From assembly GCF_937960835.1 (NCBI RefSeq), contig NZ_CALGPC010000002.1, positions 124,001-188,000 on the forward strand: a DNA stretch of 64,000 nucleotides. The letters are read 5' to 3'. This stretch comes from an uncultured Ferrovibrio sp. (GTDB lineage Bacteria; Pseudomonadota; Alphaproteobacteria; Ferrovibrionales; Ferrovibrionaceae). The position numbers and the translations under genes are program-made. Below the pieces are notes generated by a model that made no database searches, was not told the origin of the DNA, and saw nothing but the letters and a program-made list of their open reading frames with translations. Positions 45,412-54,380 of the stretch are shown one piece after another; the first letter of the stretch is position 1; each line of letters begins with the position of its first letter.

Positions 45412-47637
45412 TCAACCGATCCGGAAGAAAGCGATCAGGTCGCTCAATTCCTTGGCCTGACTGGCCAGCGACTGCGCCGAGGCAGAGGTCTGCTCAACCA
45501 GGGCGCCGTTGCGCTGGGTCATCTCGTCCATCGAACCGACAGCCGTATTGACCTGCTCCAGTCCGGTCGCCTGCTCGCTGCTGGCGGACGCGATCTCGGC
45601 CACGATATCCGAGACCTTCTTGATGGCGACCACGATCTCCTGCAGGGAATTGCCGGTCTGGTTCACCAGGGCGGCGCCGGTTTTTACCTGCTGGTTCGAT
45701 TCCGCGATCAGCGTCTTGATCTCCTTCGACGCATCGGCCGAGCGTTGCGCCAAAGCGCGCACTTCCTGAGCGACGACGGCAAAGCCCTTGCCGGCTTCGC
45801 CAGCCCGTGCCGCTTCGACGCTGGCATTCAGCGCCAGCAGATTGGTCTGGAAGGCGATCTCGTCGATCAGCAGGACGATGTCGCTGATCTTCTGCGCGCT
45901 CTCCTCGATGCGGCTCACCGCCGCGACGGCTTCGGACACCACGCTGCCACCCTTTTCGGCGGTGTTGCGTGCGGCCATGGCAAGCTGGTTGGCGGCCTGC
46001 GCATTATCGGCATTCTGCTTCACCGTCGCGGTGATCTCATGCATGGAAGCTGCCGTTTCCTCGATGCTGGCCGCCTGGCTTTCCGTGCGGCTGGCCAGAT
46101 CCTGGCTACCGGTGGAAATCTCGGCCGAGGCTTCGTTCACCGCGGCGGCGCTTTGCGTAATGCCGCGCATGGTGTTGGCCAGCTTCTCGTTGGTGCTGTT
46201 GACGTTGTCCTTGAGCTGCGCGAACACGCCCTGATAATGACCGGTGACGCGCCGCGACAGGTCGCCGCCAGCCATCGCCGCCAGCACGCGGCTGACTTCA
46301 TCGATGGCGGCCGCAACGCTGCCGACCAGGTTGTTGATGCCGTCGCCCAACTTGTGCATCACGCCATTCAGCTTGTGGGTATCGATGCGCTGGGTGAGGT
46401 TGCCTGCAACGGCGGCGCTGACCACCATGCCGACCGAACGGTCAAGTTCGGCCTCCTGCGCTTCGCGGTCGCGTTCGCGCTGCTGGCGCTCGGCCTCCAC
46501 CTGCTGGCGCAGGCGTTCGTTCTCCAGGCCATTCTCCTTGAACACCTGGACGGCCTTGGCCATCTGGCCGATCTCGTCGGCGCGATCCAGACCGTCCACG
46601 GTGACGTTGTAATTGCCCTGCGACAGGGTGCTCATCGTCTCGGTCAGGCCCATAATGGGCTTGCGGATCGAGCGGCCGATCAGGAAGGCGAAGAAAAGGG
46701 CGACGCCCAGGGCAATTGGCGCCATCGTGGCGATGGTCGCCAGGGTCGTGACCAGATTGGAATGCATGCTTTCCTGTTCGGATTCCGCTTCCAGACGGCG
46801 CGATTCCGCCAGGCTGACGGCATGCTCCAGAGCACCATCGGCGTTCTTCGCCATCCTGGCCATCATCTCTGTGCCGATCTTGCCGATGCTGGCCATCACC
46901 TGGCTGAGGCCGGCGCTATAGGCCTTGGTCGCGGCGGTCAGCTTCTCGCCAGTCTCCTGCTGTGGGCCGCCCTTCAGGCGGGCGGCAAGCTGTTCCGACT
47001 GCGCGCCGATATCCTGCGAAAGGTGCTGCACGCGTGCCAGCAGTTCCGGCTTGGGGCGGTAGAGATACTGATAGGCCGCCGAGCCGATCGCATTCATTGT
47101 ATCCGAGACGCGCATGGCCAGATAGGCCGTCTGATAGTCGCCGGCGGCAGCGGAGTCCTGAATCAGCTGCGGCAGTACCATGTTGATGAAGCCGCTATTG
47201 GGCACGACCTCCTTGGTGAAAACGCCGATATAGCCCGCCTTGATCGCGACAGTTTCCTCGACTGCCGCGCCGAATGCCTGAACCATCTGTGCCATCTCGC
47301 CCAGCAAACGTTTTTCGTTCGCATCGGCATCGGCCTCCGCTTCCGCGAGAGTCTGGGGGATCGACTTGACCAGTTTGCGCGCGGCTTCGAGGCTGGCCGG
47401 CGTGTCCATGTTCAAAAACAGCAGCACGTTGCGCGCAAGATCGATGACGTCGCGCTCGGCGCGCGTCACGGCGCTGGTCGCCTTGGCGGTCTCGCTGTAT
47501 TCGGAGAAAAGCCCGCGGGCATTGTTGGCGCCAAGAATTCCCGCTCCTGCGATGACGAGAAGAAGGAAGATGACGGCGCCGAATCCCACATTGATACGGC
47601 CGCCTATGCTCAGGCGGGAGAGGACGTTGTCAGTCAT
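45412..47637 (-). CDS. Methyl-accepting chemotaxis protein
   Basis: A 741-residue transmembrane chemoreceptor. TM1 is about 17-37; a largely helical periplasmic domain follows (about 38-290, four-helix or HBM-like); TM2 is near 295-320; then a HAMP domain (RSIRKPIMGLTETM), a second HAMP-like unit (AAMAGGDLSRRV), and the signalling hairpin with tip DEIAFQTNLLALNASVEAAR. It ends LIAFFRIG with no CheR-binding pentapeptide. The ligand is unknown. It is downstream of the ZIP gene but separated by 102 bases. Confidence 0.95.
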   Translation of the reverse strand: MTDNVLSRLSIGGRINVGFGAVIFLLLVIAGAGILGANNARGLFSEYSETAKATSAVTRAERDVIDLARNVLLFLNMDTPASLEAARKLVKSIPQTLAEAEADADANEKRLLGEMAQMVQAFGAAVEETVAIKAGYIGVFTKEVVPNSGFINMVLPQLIQDSAAAGDYQTAYLAMRVSDTMNAIGSAAYQYLYRPKPELLARVQHLSQDIGAQSEQLAARLKGGPQQETGEKLTAATKAYSAGLSQVMASIGKIGTEMMARMAKNADGALEHAVSLAESRRLEAESEQESMHSNLVTTLATIATMAPIALGVALFFAFLIGRSIRKPIMGLTETMSTLSQGNYNVTVDGLDRADEIGQMAKAVQVFKENGLENERLRQQVEAERQQRERDREAQEAELDRSVGMVVSAAVAGNLTQRIDTHKLNGVMHKLGDGINNLVGSVAAAIDEVSRVLAAMAGGDLSRRVTGHYQGVFAQLKDNVNSTNEKLANTMRGITQSAAAVNEASAEISTGSQDLASRTESQAASIEETAASMHEITATVKQNADNAQAANQLAMAARNTAEKGGSVVSEAVAAVSRIEESAQKISDIVLLIDEIAFQTNLLALNASVEAARAGEAGKGFAVVAQEVRALAQRSADASKEIKTLIAESNQQVKTGAALVNQTGNSLQEIVVAIKKVSDIVAEIASASSEQATGLEQVNTAVGSMDEMTQRNGALVEQTSASAQSLASQAKELSDLIAFFRIG

Positions 47638-47739
47638 GGTGTTCCCGGGCGTTAGTTATTAGCCGCACAAGACGGCACGGGCAGCCTAGCACTTCGCCGG
47701 ATGGCGAAGAACGGGAACGGGTAGGGGTATTACCGGAAT

Positions 47740-48546
47740 TTAACCCAGGGTTACATCCAAAAAGAGCATCACCACGAAGCCGCCGAACAGCGCGGAGGTT
47801 GCACCGCGCTCGGTGCCCTTGCGGTGGGTTTCCGGGATCACTTCGGATGAGATGATGAACAGCATCGCGCCGGCGGCGAAGGCCAGCGCCCAGGGCAGCA
47901 GCGAGCCGGAAATGGCGATGGCGCCCGCGCCGAACAGGCCGCCCAAAGGCTCCAGTGCACCGCTTATCGCGGCGACGCCGAAAGCGGTACTACGGCGATA
48001 GCCTTCGCCGCGCAATGCGACGGCCACGGCTAGCCCTTCAGGCATGTTCTGCAAGCCGATGCCAAGGGTTACGCCTAGCCCGTTGGCAAGGTCACCGCTG
48101 CCTGCCGCAATGCCGACGGCCAGTCCTTCCGGAAAATTGTGCAGAGCGATGGCGATGACGAACAGCCAGACGCGGGCCAGCCGCGAGTGATCGGTATTCT
48201 CCCGGCCCTTGGGGCCGAAATGCTCATGCGGCGCCAGCCCATGGGCGACATGCATCGCCAGCGCGCCGAACAGCAGCGCCACGATCACTGCGCTTGCGGC
48301 ATAGCCGCGGCTGCCGAATCCCACTTCCGCCCGGTCCAGCGCCGGCAGCAGCAGCGAGAAGAAGGTCGCGGCCAGCATCACGCCGGCGGCGAAAGCCAGC
48401 ATGATGTTCTGCGTGGTCGGCTTCAGATCGCGCACTACGAAGACCGGAGTGGCGCCCAGGGATGTCAGCACGAAACCGGCGACCACGCTGGAAGCCACAC
48501 CGAAGGCAAAAGGGTACTGGCTGGCGAGGGAGGCGAGGAGGTCCAT
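47740..48546 (-). CDS. ZIP-family divalent metal transporter (GufA/ZupT-like)
   Basis: A 268-residue protein with eight helices. The binuclear metal site is visible as ALHNFPEGLAVG in helix IV and LQNMPEGLAVA in helix V, with EPLGG later. A His-containing loop (HVAHGLAPHEHFGPKG) lies between helices III and IV. It should import zinc or another divalent metal into the cytoplasm. No Zur-like operator could be recognised. Confidence 0.92.
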   Translation of the reverse strand: MDLLASLASQYPFAFGVASSVVAGFVLTSLGATPVFVVRDLKPTTQNIMLAFAAGVMLAATFFSLLLPALDRAEVGFGSRGYAASAVIVALLFGALAMHVAHGLAPHEHFGPKGRENTDHSRLARVWLFVIAIALHNFPEGLAVGIAAGSGDLANGLGVTLGIGLQNMPEGLAVAVALRGEGYRRSTAFGVAAISGALEPLGGLFGAGAIAISGSLLPWALAFAAGAMLFIISSEVIPETHRKGTERGATSALFGGFVVMLFLDVTLG

Positions 48547-48625
48547 GCCGCAGATGTAGCATGGACCCGGCCGGCTTAGACAGGGGCAATCAGGCGAGGG
48601 GCTAAAACCGGACAGCGCCGGCCGG

Positions 48626-49063
48626 TCAGGCCGGCGCGCCCTTCTTCATGGCGATGGCAAGCCGGTTCCACGCGTTCATGGTGGCAATTGCGATGGTCAG
48701 CTCCACGATCATGCGGTCGTCGAACAGGCCTTTCAGCGGTTCGAAAACCGCGTCCGGCACACGCTGGTGTTCCAGCCTCGTGACCGCTTCCGCATAGGCC
48801 AGCGCGGCGCGTTCCTTCTCGTCGAACAACGGCGATTCCCACCAGATGGCGACATGGTGCAGCTTGCGGTCGCTGGCGCCGTGTTCCTTGGCCTCGCGGC
48901 TATGCTGGTCGACGCAATAGGCGCAGCCGTTGATCTGCGATATCCGCACCCAAAGGATATCCAGCAACGGGCGCGGGACGGTAGCAGCCATATGGGCATG
49001 GCCGGCGAACAGGCCTTTGATGCCTTCGGGGCTGAGAGCACGATAATCGAGGCGCTGGGTCAT
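48626..49063 (-). CDS. AhpD-like carboxymuconolactone decarboxylase-family protein
   Basis: A 145-residue single-domain CMD/AhpD-type protein with the redox motif CAYCVDQHSREAKEHG (Cys-x-x-Cys plus conserved His), as in alkylhydroperoxidase-like proteins. ATG 49063 is chosen because GGAG lies eight bases upstream and MTQRLDYRALSPEGIKG is a family start; the open frame extends further to 49186 across a terminator and is not coding there. Likely peroxide or thiol-redox function. Confidence 0.9.
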   Translation of the reverse strand: MTQRLDYRALSPEGIKGLFAGHAHMAATVPRPLLDILWVRISQINGCAYCVDQHSREAKEHGASDRKLHHVAIWWESPLFDEKERAALAYAEAVTRLEHQRVPDAVFEPLKGLFDDRMIVELTIAIATMNAWNRLAIAMKKGAPA

Positions 49064-49144
49064 GGCTTGTCTCCAATCGTTTCTTGGCTTTGACGCCAGC
49101 CCAGACGGCCGGAGCAGCCGCTTTGTGACATCGGATGCGCGCGC

Positions 49145-49177
49145 AAAAAAAAGCGGAGCCCCGGAAGGGGGCTCCGC
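49145..49177 (-). terminator. Intrinsic terminator after the Spy-like gene
   Basis: The arms GCGGAGCCCC and GGGGCTCCGC flank GGAAG at 49153-49177. On the minus strand an eight-T run follows (A-run 49145-49152). It separates the Spy-like gene from the AhpD-like gene. Confidence 0.9.
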
Positions 49178-49203
49178 CTCGTTCATTCGTGAGCGGCTAG
49201 CGG

Positions 49204-49734
49204 TTAGTGGTGGCGCAGGCCGTGGTGCCCTTTGTGATGTCCGAACCTCGCGCCACCCGGGCCCTTGGCGAACAGGACATCGGCGGTGGCTTTCTGCTCG
49301 GCGCTCAGCGACTGGTAGAAGGGACGGAAGGCCGCCAGATAGCGCTCCTGCGCCGCCATGGCTTCCTTCATCATCGCCTGCCGCCGTTCCAGACGGTCCA
49401 GGGCAGTTAGCGCAGCCGGGGCCGTGGCGTTGGCCTGCTGACGGCGGGCCTCGAACTTCTCGGCCATCGCCTTGGCGCTGGCGCGCATTTCATCGGCCAG
49501 CTTGTCGAACAGCGGCTGCTGTTCCGGCGTCAGCTTCAGCTCGGCGCGCAGGAAGGCAAGGCGGCCTTCGATGAAGCGGCCGGGCTTTGCCTGCTCGGCG
49601 TCACGCTTATGGATCGTCGCATGATGCGTCGGCGCGCCTGCGCCGGGTGCGGGTTGGGCCAGCGCCAGCGGGGCGGTGCCCATGGTCGCGATGAGCAGGG
49701 CGGCAGCGATTGCGGGACGGCGGAAAGCGGACAT
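49204..49734 (-). CDS. Periplasmic Spy/CpxP-like (LTxxQ) protein with His-rich tail
   Basis: A 176-residue precursor with a signal peptide (cleavage near LALAQ). The mature part is helical with the paired motifs LTPEQQPLFDKLADEM and LSAEQKATADVL of Spy/CpxP chaperones and metal sensors. The tail ARFGHHKGHHGLRHH could bind metal, as could HHATIHKRD near the mature N-terminus. It probably works as an envelope-stress chaperone or metal buffer. It is a single gene with its own terminator. Confidence 0.9.
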   Translation of the reverse strand: MSAFRRPAIAAALLIATMGTAPLALAQPAPGAGAPTHHATIHKRDAEQAKPGRFIEGRLAFLRAELKLTPEQQPLFDKLADEMRASAKAMAEKFEARRQQANATAPAALTALDRLERRQAMMKEAMAAQERYLAAFRPFYQSLSAEQKATADVLFAKGPGGARFGHHKGHHGLRHH

Positions 49735-49886
49735 GGAACGGACTCCTTCGCTTGTTGGACGAAGCAGCGGTTTGGCGCCGCTTCATCCATACATACGGGG
49801 CTGCCCGAAAATTCCTGCGCGAAATTTGAGATGCGATAAGTGAGGCGCGATTTCCAGCCGGCATAAGGCCGGAAAACCGCTGACGC

Positions 49887-51386
49887 TTAATATGCCTCAG
49901 GCAGGTGGTCCGGCGCGATATAATCGCTGAAGCGGGTGAATTCGCTCTCGAACTGCAGCACCACCTTGCCGATGGGGCCGTGACGCTGCTTGCCGATGAT
50001 GACCTCCGCCAGATTGGCGATGCGGGCCATCTTATCCTGCCAGGCGACATGCTCCGGCGTATCCAGGGTCGGCTCCTTGCGCGCCTCGTAATATTCCTCG
50101 CGGAACACGAACATCACGACGTCGGCGTCCTGCTCGATAGCGCCGGATTCGCGCAGGTCCGACAATTGCGGGCGCTTGTCGTCGCGGCTTTCCACGGCGC
50201 GCGAGAGCTGGGAGAGGGCGATCACCGGCACGTTGAGATCCTTGGCCAGCGCCTTCAGCGCCTGGGTGACCTCCGAGATTTCCTGCACGCGGTTGTCGTT
50301 GCGCCGCGAATTGGCGCCGCGCACGAGCTGCAGGTAGTCGACGATGATCAGGCCGATATTATGCGTACGCTTCAGTCGCCGCGCACGGCTGCGCAGCAGG
50401 GCGATCGAGATCGCGCCCGTATCGTCGATGAAGAACGGAATCTGCTGCAGCATCTTCGACACCGGCACGATCTGCCGGGTGAATTCCTCATCGGTGATGT
50501 CGCCGCGGCGGAGCCTTTCCGACTGGATGCGGGTCTGCTCCGAAAGAATACGGGTGGCGAGCTGCTCAGCCGACATTTCGAGGCTGAAGAAGGCGACCGG
50601 CGCGCCGATCTCGCCGTTGCTCTCGAAATAGGCCTTGGCTGCGTTGAACCCCATATTGGTGACCAGCGCCGTCTTACCCATCGAGGGACGGCCGGCCAGG
50701 ATGATCAGGTCGGAGGGATGCAGGCCGCCCAGCTTGGCGTCCAGATCCTTCAGGCCAGTGGTCACGCCGCTCAGGCCGCCTTTCTTCCAGGCGGCATCGA
50801 TCATCGCAATCGACTGAGTGATGGATTCCTTGAACGAGACGAAGCCGCCCTCCGAGCTGCCCTCGTCGGCCAGCTTGAACAGGCGCTGCTCGGCTTCCTC
50901 GATCTGCTCGGAAGCAGGCTCCTCGATCTTCGGATCGTAGGCGCGGTTGACCATGTCCTCGCCGATGCTGATCAGCTCGCGGCGCAGCGCCAGGTCGTGG
51001 ATCACCCGGGCGTAATCCTCGGCATTGATCACGGTGGTCGCGGCGGCGGCGAGGCGGGCGAGATAGGCCGTACCGCCGGCCTTGGCGATCACCTCGTCGC
51101 GCTCGAAATAGGCTTTCAGGGTCACCGGATTGGCGATCTCGCCGCGCTCGATCAGCGTCAGCGCCGCCTGATAGATGCGCCGGTGCGCCTCGTGGAAGAA
51201 GTGCTCCGGCTGCAGGAAGCCGGACACCTTCATCGCCGCGTCGTTGTTGACCAGGATGGCGCCAAGCAGTTCCTGCTCGGCATCCAGGTTGTGGGGCTGG
51301 ACGCGGAAGGTCGGCTCGCCCGGTGTGAGGGGGGCGGTGGACTGCTCGTTGGTGCCGGAGGGAGGAAAACTGGTGACCAGAGCCAT
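49887..51386 (-). CDS. dnaB: Replicative DNA helicase
   Basis: A 499-residue hexameric 5'-3' helicase. The N-terminal domain starts near PHNLDAEQELLGAILVNNDA; the RecA-like domain has Walker A AGRPSMGKTAL, then FFSLEMSAEQLATRIL, Walker B LIIVDYLQL, and LSQLSRAVESRDDKRPQLSDL. Length fits the family. It closes the rpsF-rpsR-DUF2232-rplI-dnaB run but has a terminator and its own promoter region upstream, which contains DnaA-box-like sites. Confidence 0.97.
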   Translation of the reverse strand: MALVTSFPPSGTNEQSTAPLTPGEPTFRVQPHNLDAEQELLGAILVNNDAAMKVSGFLQPEHFFHEAHRRIYQAALTLIERGEIANPVTLKAYFERDEVIAKAGGTAYLARLAAAATTVINAEDYARVIHDLALRRELISIGEDMVNRAYDPKIEEPASEQIEEAEQRLFKLADEGSSEGGFVSFKESITQSIAMIDAAWKKGGLSGVTTGLKDLDAKLGGLHPSDLIILAGRPSMGKTALVTNMGFNAAKAYFESNGEIGAPVAFFSLEMSAEQLATRILSEQTRIQSERLRRGDITDEEFTRQIVPVSKMLQQIPFFIDDTGAISIALLRSRARRLKRTHNIGLIIVDYLQLVRGANSRRNDNRVQEISEVTQALKALAKDLNVPVIALSQLSRAVESRDDKRPQLSDLRESGAIEQDADVVMFVFREEYYEARKEPTLDTPEHVAWQDKMARIANLAEVIIGKQRHGPIGKVVLQFESEFTRFSDYIAPDHLPEAY

Positions 51387-51522
51387 TTTCAGATTTCTTC
51401 TCGGCTAAAATTCTTCCGCTCGATGACCGCCGGATGACAGTTTGACGACAACGCCAAGCAGCGAGGCGGCATTAACGGCAAAGCCGCGAGCAAGTTCCAG
51501 TTCTGATTTAGGTTGACACCGT

Positions 51523-51551
51523 ATTATCCACCATATTCTGCCAGTGGATAA
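51523..51551 (-). promoter_or_regulatory. dnaB promoter overlapped by inverted DnaA-box-like sites
   Basis: TTATCCACC (51524-51532, plus) and TTATCCACT (51551-51543, minus) each match the DnaA box TTATCCACA at eight of nine positions, facing each other. On the minus strand -10 GATAAT (51528-51523) lies inside one box, and a weak -35 TTATCC, 17 bases away, lies inside the other. A third weaker site AAATCCACA is at 51584-51592. Confidence 0.55.
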
Positions 51552-51615
51552 GTCTTATCGGTAAGTCAGGATGTTAGCTGCTAAAATCCACAGGCGTCTC
51601 GGCGGCTGTGCAGAC

Positions 51616-51642
51616 AAAAAGGGCCGGCGTTTCCGCCGGCCC
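51616..51642 (-). terminator. Intrinsic terminator of the rpsF-rplI operon
   Basis: The arms GGGCCGGCG and CGCCGGCCC flank TTTC at 51621-51642. On the minus strand the stem is followed by TTTTTG. It lies 34 bases after the rplI stop, so dnaB is transcribed separately. Confidence 0.88.
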
Positions 51643-51675
51643 GATTCGCTAGCCTAACGCGTAGGCGTTTGAAGA

Positions 51676-52224
51676 TCAGGCCTTCTCGGCCTCGGTCTCG
51701 GTTTCGCCTTCGGCCTCGGCTTCGACGGTGACGCCTTCGTCCAGCAGGCTCTCGGCCGCCACCTGCTTCTCGGCCTCGGCCTCGGAGCGGGCAACGTTGA
51801 CCTTCACCTCGACGCTGACTTCCGGATGCAGCACGACGGTCACGCTGCTGACGCCCACCGTCTTGATCGGCGTGGTCAGGCTGACTTGGCCGCGGCTGAT
51901 GGTGAAGCCGGCTTCGGTGACCGCTTCCGCGATGTCGCGGGCGCTGACCGAACCATAGAGCTGGCCGCTGTCGCCGGCCTGGCGCAGCAGGGTCACGCTC
52001 AGGCCCTGCATCTTGGCAGCGACCTTCTCGGCCTCCGCCTTCTTCGCCAGGTTCTGCGCCTCGAGCTGGGCGCGCTGCTTCTCGAAGATCGCCTTGTTGG
52101 CCTCGGTGGCCCGCAGCGCCTTCTTGCGCGGCAGCAGGAAGTTACGGGCGTAGCCGTCCTTCACCTTCACCACTTCGCCCATCTGGCCGAGCTTCTCGAC
52201 ACGTTCGAGCAAAATCACTTCCAT
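51676..52224 (-). CDS. rplI: 50S ribosomal protein L9
   Basis: A 182-residue L9. The N-terminal rRNA-binding domain (MEVILLERVEKLGQMGEVVKVKDGYARNFLLP) and central helix are standard; the C-terminal domain is followed by an acidic tail of about 30 residues rich in Glu/Ala (VEAEAEGETETEAEKA), longer than in E. coli. ATG 52224 gives the universal start MEVILLERV and has GGGAGA upstream; it follows the DUF2232 gene by two bases. Confidence 0.97.
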   Translation of the reverse strand: MEVILLERVEKLGQMGEVVKVKDGYARNFLLPRKKALRATEANKAIFEKQRAQLEAQNLAKKAEAEKVAAKMQGLSVTLLRQAGDSGQLYGSVSARDIAEAVTEAGFTISRGQVSLTTPIKTVGVSSVTVVLHPEVSVEVKVNVARSEAEAEKQVAAESLLDEGVTVEAEAEGETETEAEKA

Positions 52225-52226
52225 GT

Positions 52227-53207
52227 TTAAGTCTCCCGGCTGGTTCCGGCCCCGGCGAGGCGCCGGCGGAAACCCGCCCATTCTTCGATCAAACCCAGGA
52301 TGGCCACTAGGATCAGCAGAATGCCGCCCAGCGCGCCAGCCACCACCAAGACCGCGTAGAAGGCGGTCAATACCAGTTCGGGAATAGCGGTCCGCGCCGC
52401 CACTCCATGCACCACCGCCAACCCCTGCAGCAGATAGGGGAAAGCGAGAATGACCGCCGCGGTCGTGCCGACGAAACCAAGTTCGTCCGGCAGGATCGCC
52501 GCCGCCACCGCCGCCACGGCCAAAGCCGCGGCCAGCAGTCTCGGCAAGGCCAGCGTGCGATAACGCGGGCTGGGCCGGCGGTTCTGCTTCACCATCTTCG
52601 CCAGCCCTTGGGCCAGCGTGCCGTTGATCACCATCATCACCAGCCAGCCGAAGCCGAGTGCCGAAGGCATGATTTTCGCCAGCCCTTCGGCGGCGGCACT
52701 CATATCCATCGGCTTGTCGTCCTGCGGCATGCCGTCAGCAAAAAGACCGAGCACCTGCTCGATCTTCGGCTGCAGCAGGCCGGGCAGGCCGCCTTCGTGG
52801 CCCGACGTCAGCAGCAGCGCCAGGACGAAAACGCCCAGCGCCCAGCCAACCAGAACCACAACCAGCCGGCCGGCCGGATACCATTCCAGGCCGTCGACGA
52901 TGTCGGCATTGCCCGAGGCTTCCGCCGCGGGGCGGGCCAGCAACGCCTGACGCACCAGCAATGCGGCCGGAGCCGCGAAGATGATGAGATAGGCGCCGGC
53001 GGCCTGCAGCTCGTTCAGCCCGCTGATCAGCGTGCCGACCACGCCAGCCAAAGCCGCGGCGGGAAAGCCGTGAGTCAGGCCGGCGAAGAACAGCGGCAAC
53101 GGCGCCAGATAGCTGAGCACGAAGCCGAGCGGACCGCTGGCTGCGGTCAGCACAAGCATCGCGCTCGCCAGGCCGGCGAGGCTGCCGATGAACAAGCTGC
53201 GGGTCAT
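52227..53207 (-). CDS. DUF2232 polytopic membrane protein
   Basis: A 326-residue inner-membrane protein with about eight hydrophobic segments. It starts RSLFIGSLAGLASAMLVLTAASGPLGFVLSYLAPLPLFFAGL, like the DUF2232/YybS-type proteins found between rpsR and rplI in many alphaproteobacteria. No catalytic motif is visible. Its genomic position is conserved but its function is unknown. Confidence 0.88.
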   Translation of the reverse strand: MTRSLFIGSLAGLASAMLVLTAASGPLGFVLSYLAPLPLFFAGLTHGFPAAALAGVVGTLISGLNELQAAGAYLIIFAAPAALLVRQALLARPAAEASGNADIVDGLEWYPAGRLVVVLVGWALGVFVLALLLTSGHEGGLPGLLQPKIEQVLGLFADGMPQDDKPMDMSAAAEGLAKIMPSALGFGWLVMMVINGTLAQGLAKMVKQNRRPSPRYRTLALPRLLAAALAVAAVAAAILPDELGFVGTTAAVILAFPYLLQGLAVVHGVAARTAIPELVLTAFYAVLVVAGALGGILLILVAILGLIEEWAGFRRRLAGAGTSRET

Positions 53208-53264
53208 GCGTGCGGTTCCATCAAGCAGCCCTTCGTCTCAACGAGGGAAGGACAGCTCTGGGCC

Positions 53265-53531
53265 TTACTTGATGACGAACGGCAGCAGGGCCAGGTTGCG
53301 CGCGCGCTTGATGGCCTGGGCCAGTTCACGCTGCTTCTTGGCCGACACTGCGGTGATGCGCGACGGCACGATCTTGCCGCGCTCGGAAATGAAGCGCGAC
53401 AGCAGCTTCACATCCTTGTAGTCGATCTTCGGCGCATTCGCGCCCGAGAACGGGCAGGTCTTGCGACGGCGGAAGAACGGACGGCGGGCCGCACCGGCAC
53501 GGGCGGCAGGCTTGGTTCCAGTGCTCGACAT
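53265..53531 (-). CDS. rpsR: 30S ribosomal protein S18
   Basis: An 88-residue S18 with a basic N-terminal tail (ARRPFFRRRKTCPF), IDYKDVKLLSRFISERGKIVPSRIT and C-terminal KKQRELAQAIKRARNLALLPF, all standard. The single Cys of the CPFSG segment is the remnant of the zinc-type site. Its ATG overlaps the rpsF stop by one base; S6 and S18 form a heterodimer on the 30S platform. Confidence 0.97.
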   Translation of the reverse strand: MSSTGTKPAARAGAARRPFFRRRKTCPFSGANAPKIDYKDVKLLSRFISERGKIVPSRITAVSAKKQRELAQAIKRARNLALLPFVIK

Positions 53532-53989
53532 TATTCAGCCTCCGGAGCAGCAGCGGTTTCCTCACGATCGAAGCGCGGACGGCGCTCGCCGCCGAAGCCG
53601 CCACGGCCGCCGCCGAAGCCGCGGTCGCCGAAGCCACGATCGGCCCGGTCGCCGCGCTCGCCGCGATCCTTGTTGAGCAGCATGGCCGACTGGCCTTCTT
53701 CCAGCTTCTCAACGCGGACCGTGAGGTAGCGCAGGATGTCTTCGTGGATGCGCATGTTGCGCTCCAGCTCGGCGATGGCTGCGCCCGACGCCGAGATGTT
53801 CATGAGCACGTAGTGCCCCTTCTTGTTCTTCTTGATACGGTAGCTGAGATTGCGCAGGCCCCACTGCTCGGTCTTGGTGACCTCGCCGCCCTGGGACTTG
53901 ATGATTTCAGCAAATTGCGCGGCCAGGGCCTCGACCTGCGTGGGCGAGATGTCCTGACGCGCGATGAATACGTTCTCGTAGAACGCCAT
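53531..53989 (-). CDS. rpsF: 30S ribosomal protein S6
   Basis: A 152-residue S6: YENVFIARQDISPTQVEAL, then GGEVTKTEQWGLRNLSYRIKKNKKGHYVLMNI, the canonical core. The C-terminal tail of about 45 residues is rich in Gly, Arg and Asp (DRGFGDRGFGGGRGGFGGERR), an RGG-like disordered region that is common in alphaproteobacterial S6. It is the first gene of the operon. Confidence 0.97.
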   Translation of the reverse strand: MAFYENVFIARQDISPTQVEALAAQFAEIIKSQGGEVTKTEQWGLRNLSYRIKKNKKGHYVLMNISASGAAIAELERNMRIHEDILRYLTVRVEKLEEGQSAMLLNKDRGERGDRADRGFGDRGFGGGRGGFGGERRPRFDREETAAAPEAE

Positions 53990-54101
53990 CGCAAGCTCTC
54001 CTTCTGGCTGTTAGCGGCCCGGCGGCGATACCCCATGCATCGACGGATCGGGCCTAGCCGGACCCCGTCGGAGTCCAGCAAGGAGCTATGTGAGGGCGCG
54101 G

Positions 54102-54129
54102 ACTATAGCGATTTTCCGCAGGGGCGCAA
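54102..54129 (-). promoter_or_regulatory. Promoter of the rpsF-rpsR-DUF2232-rplI operon
   Basis: On the minus strand, -35 TTGCGC (54129-54124), a 16-base spacer and -10 TATAGT (54107-54102) predict a start near 54095 and a leader of about 105 nt. The leader contains a stable hairpin at 54057-54079 that could serve S6/S18 autoregulation, but I could not confirm the known leader motif. Confidence 0.7.
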
Positions 54130-54380
54130 GCAGGGTGCCGGCGGCCCCCGGTCCGGCACCCGGCCATCATGGAGGAGCTGGACGCCAGGATATTAGAGGT
54201 GCTTAACCCCGGCTACCCTGGGGAGGGCATGGCTCATACAGGTTTCCGGTATTGATCGGTCGGCCTAAATATTCTATATTTGTTCTCATTTTCCGGGTTC
54301 TGATGCTCGGATCTCTTGAACGCCCGTATGGCAAGGGAGGCATGGCGCCGCATGGGGCTTTTGCAGCGCCGGGACATCGG

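Noticed and set aside
45745..47655. Long plus-strand open frame (636 codons) opposite the chemoreceptor
   Set aside because: It is a mirror of the minus-strand MCP gene in GC-rich DNA; the translation is low in family signatures and rich in His/Arg/Gly typical of antisense frames.
49848..49876. Hairpin after dnaB as its terminator
   Set aside because: The stem has a mismatch and the minus-strand 3' side has no U-run; it cannot be called a terminator from sequence.
49905..51437. Plus-strand open frame of 510 codons opposite dnaB
   Set aside because: Antisense shadow of a certain dnaB gene, with no recognisable domain.
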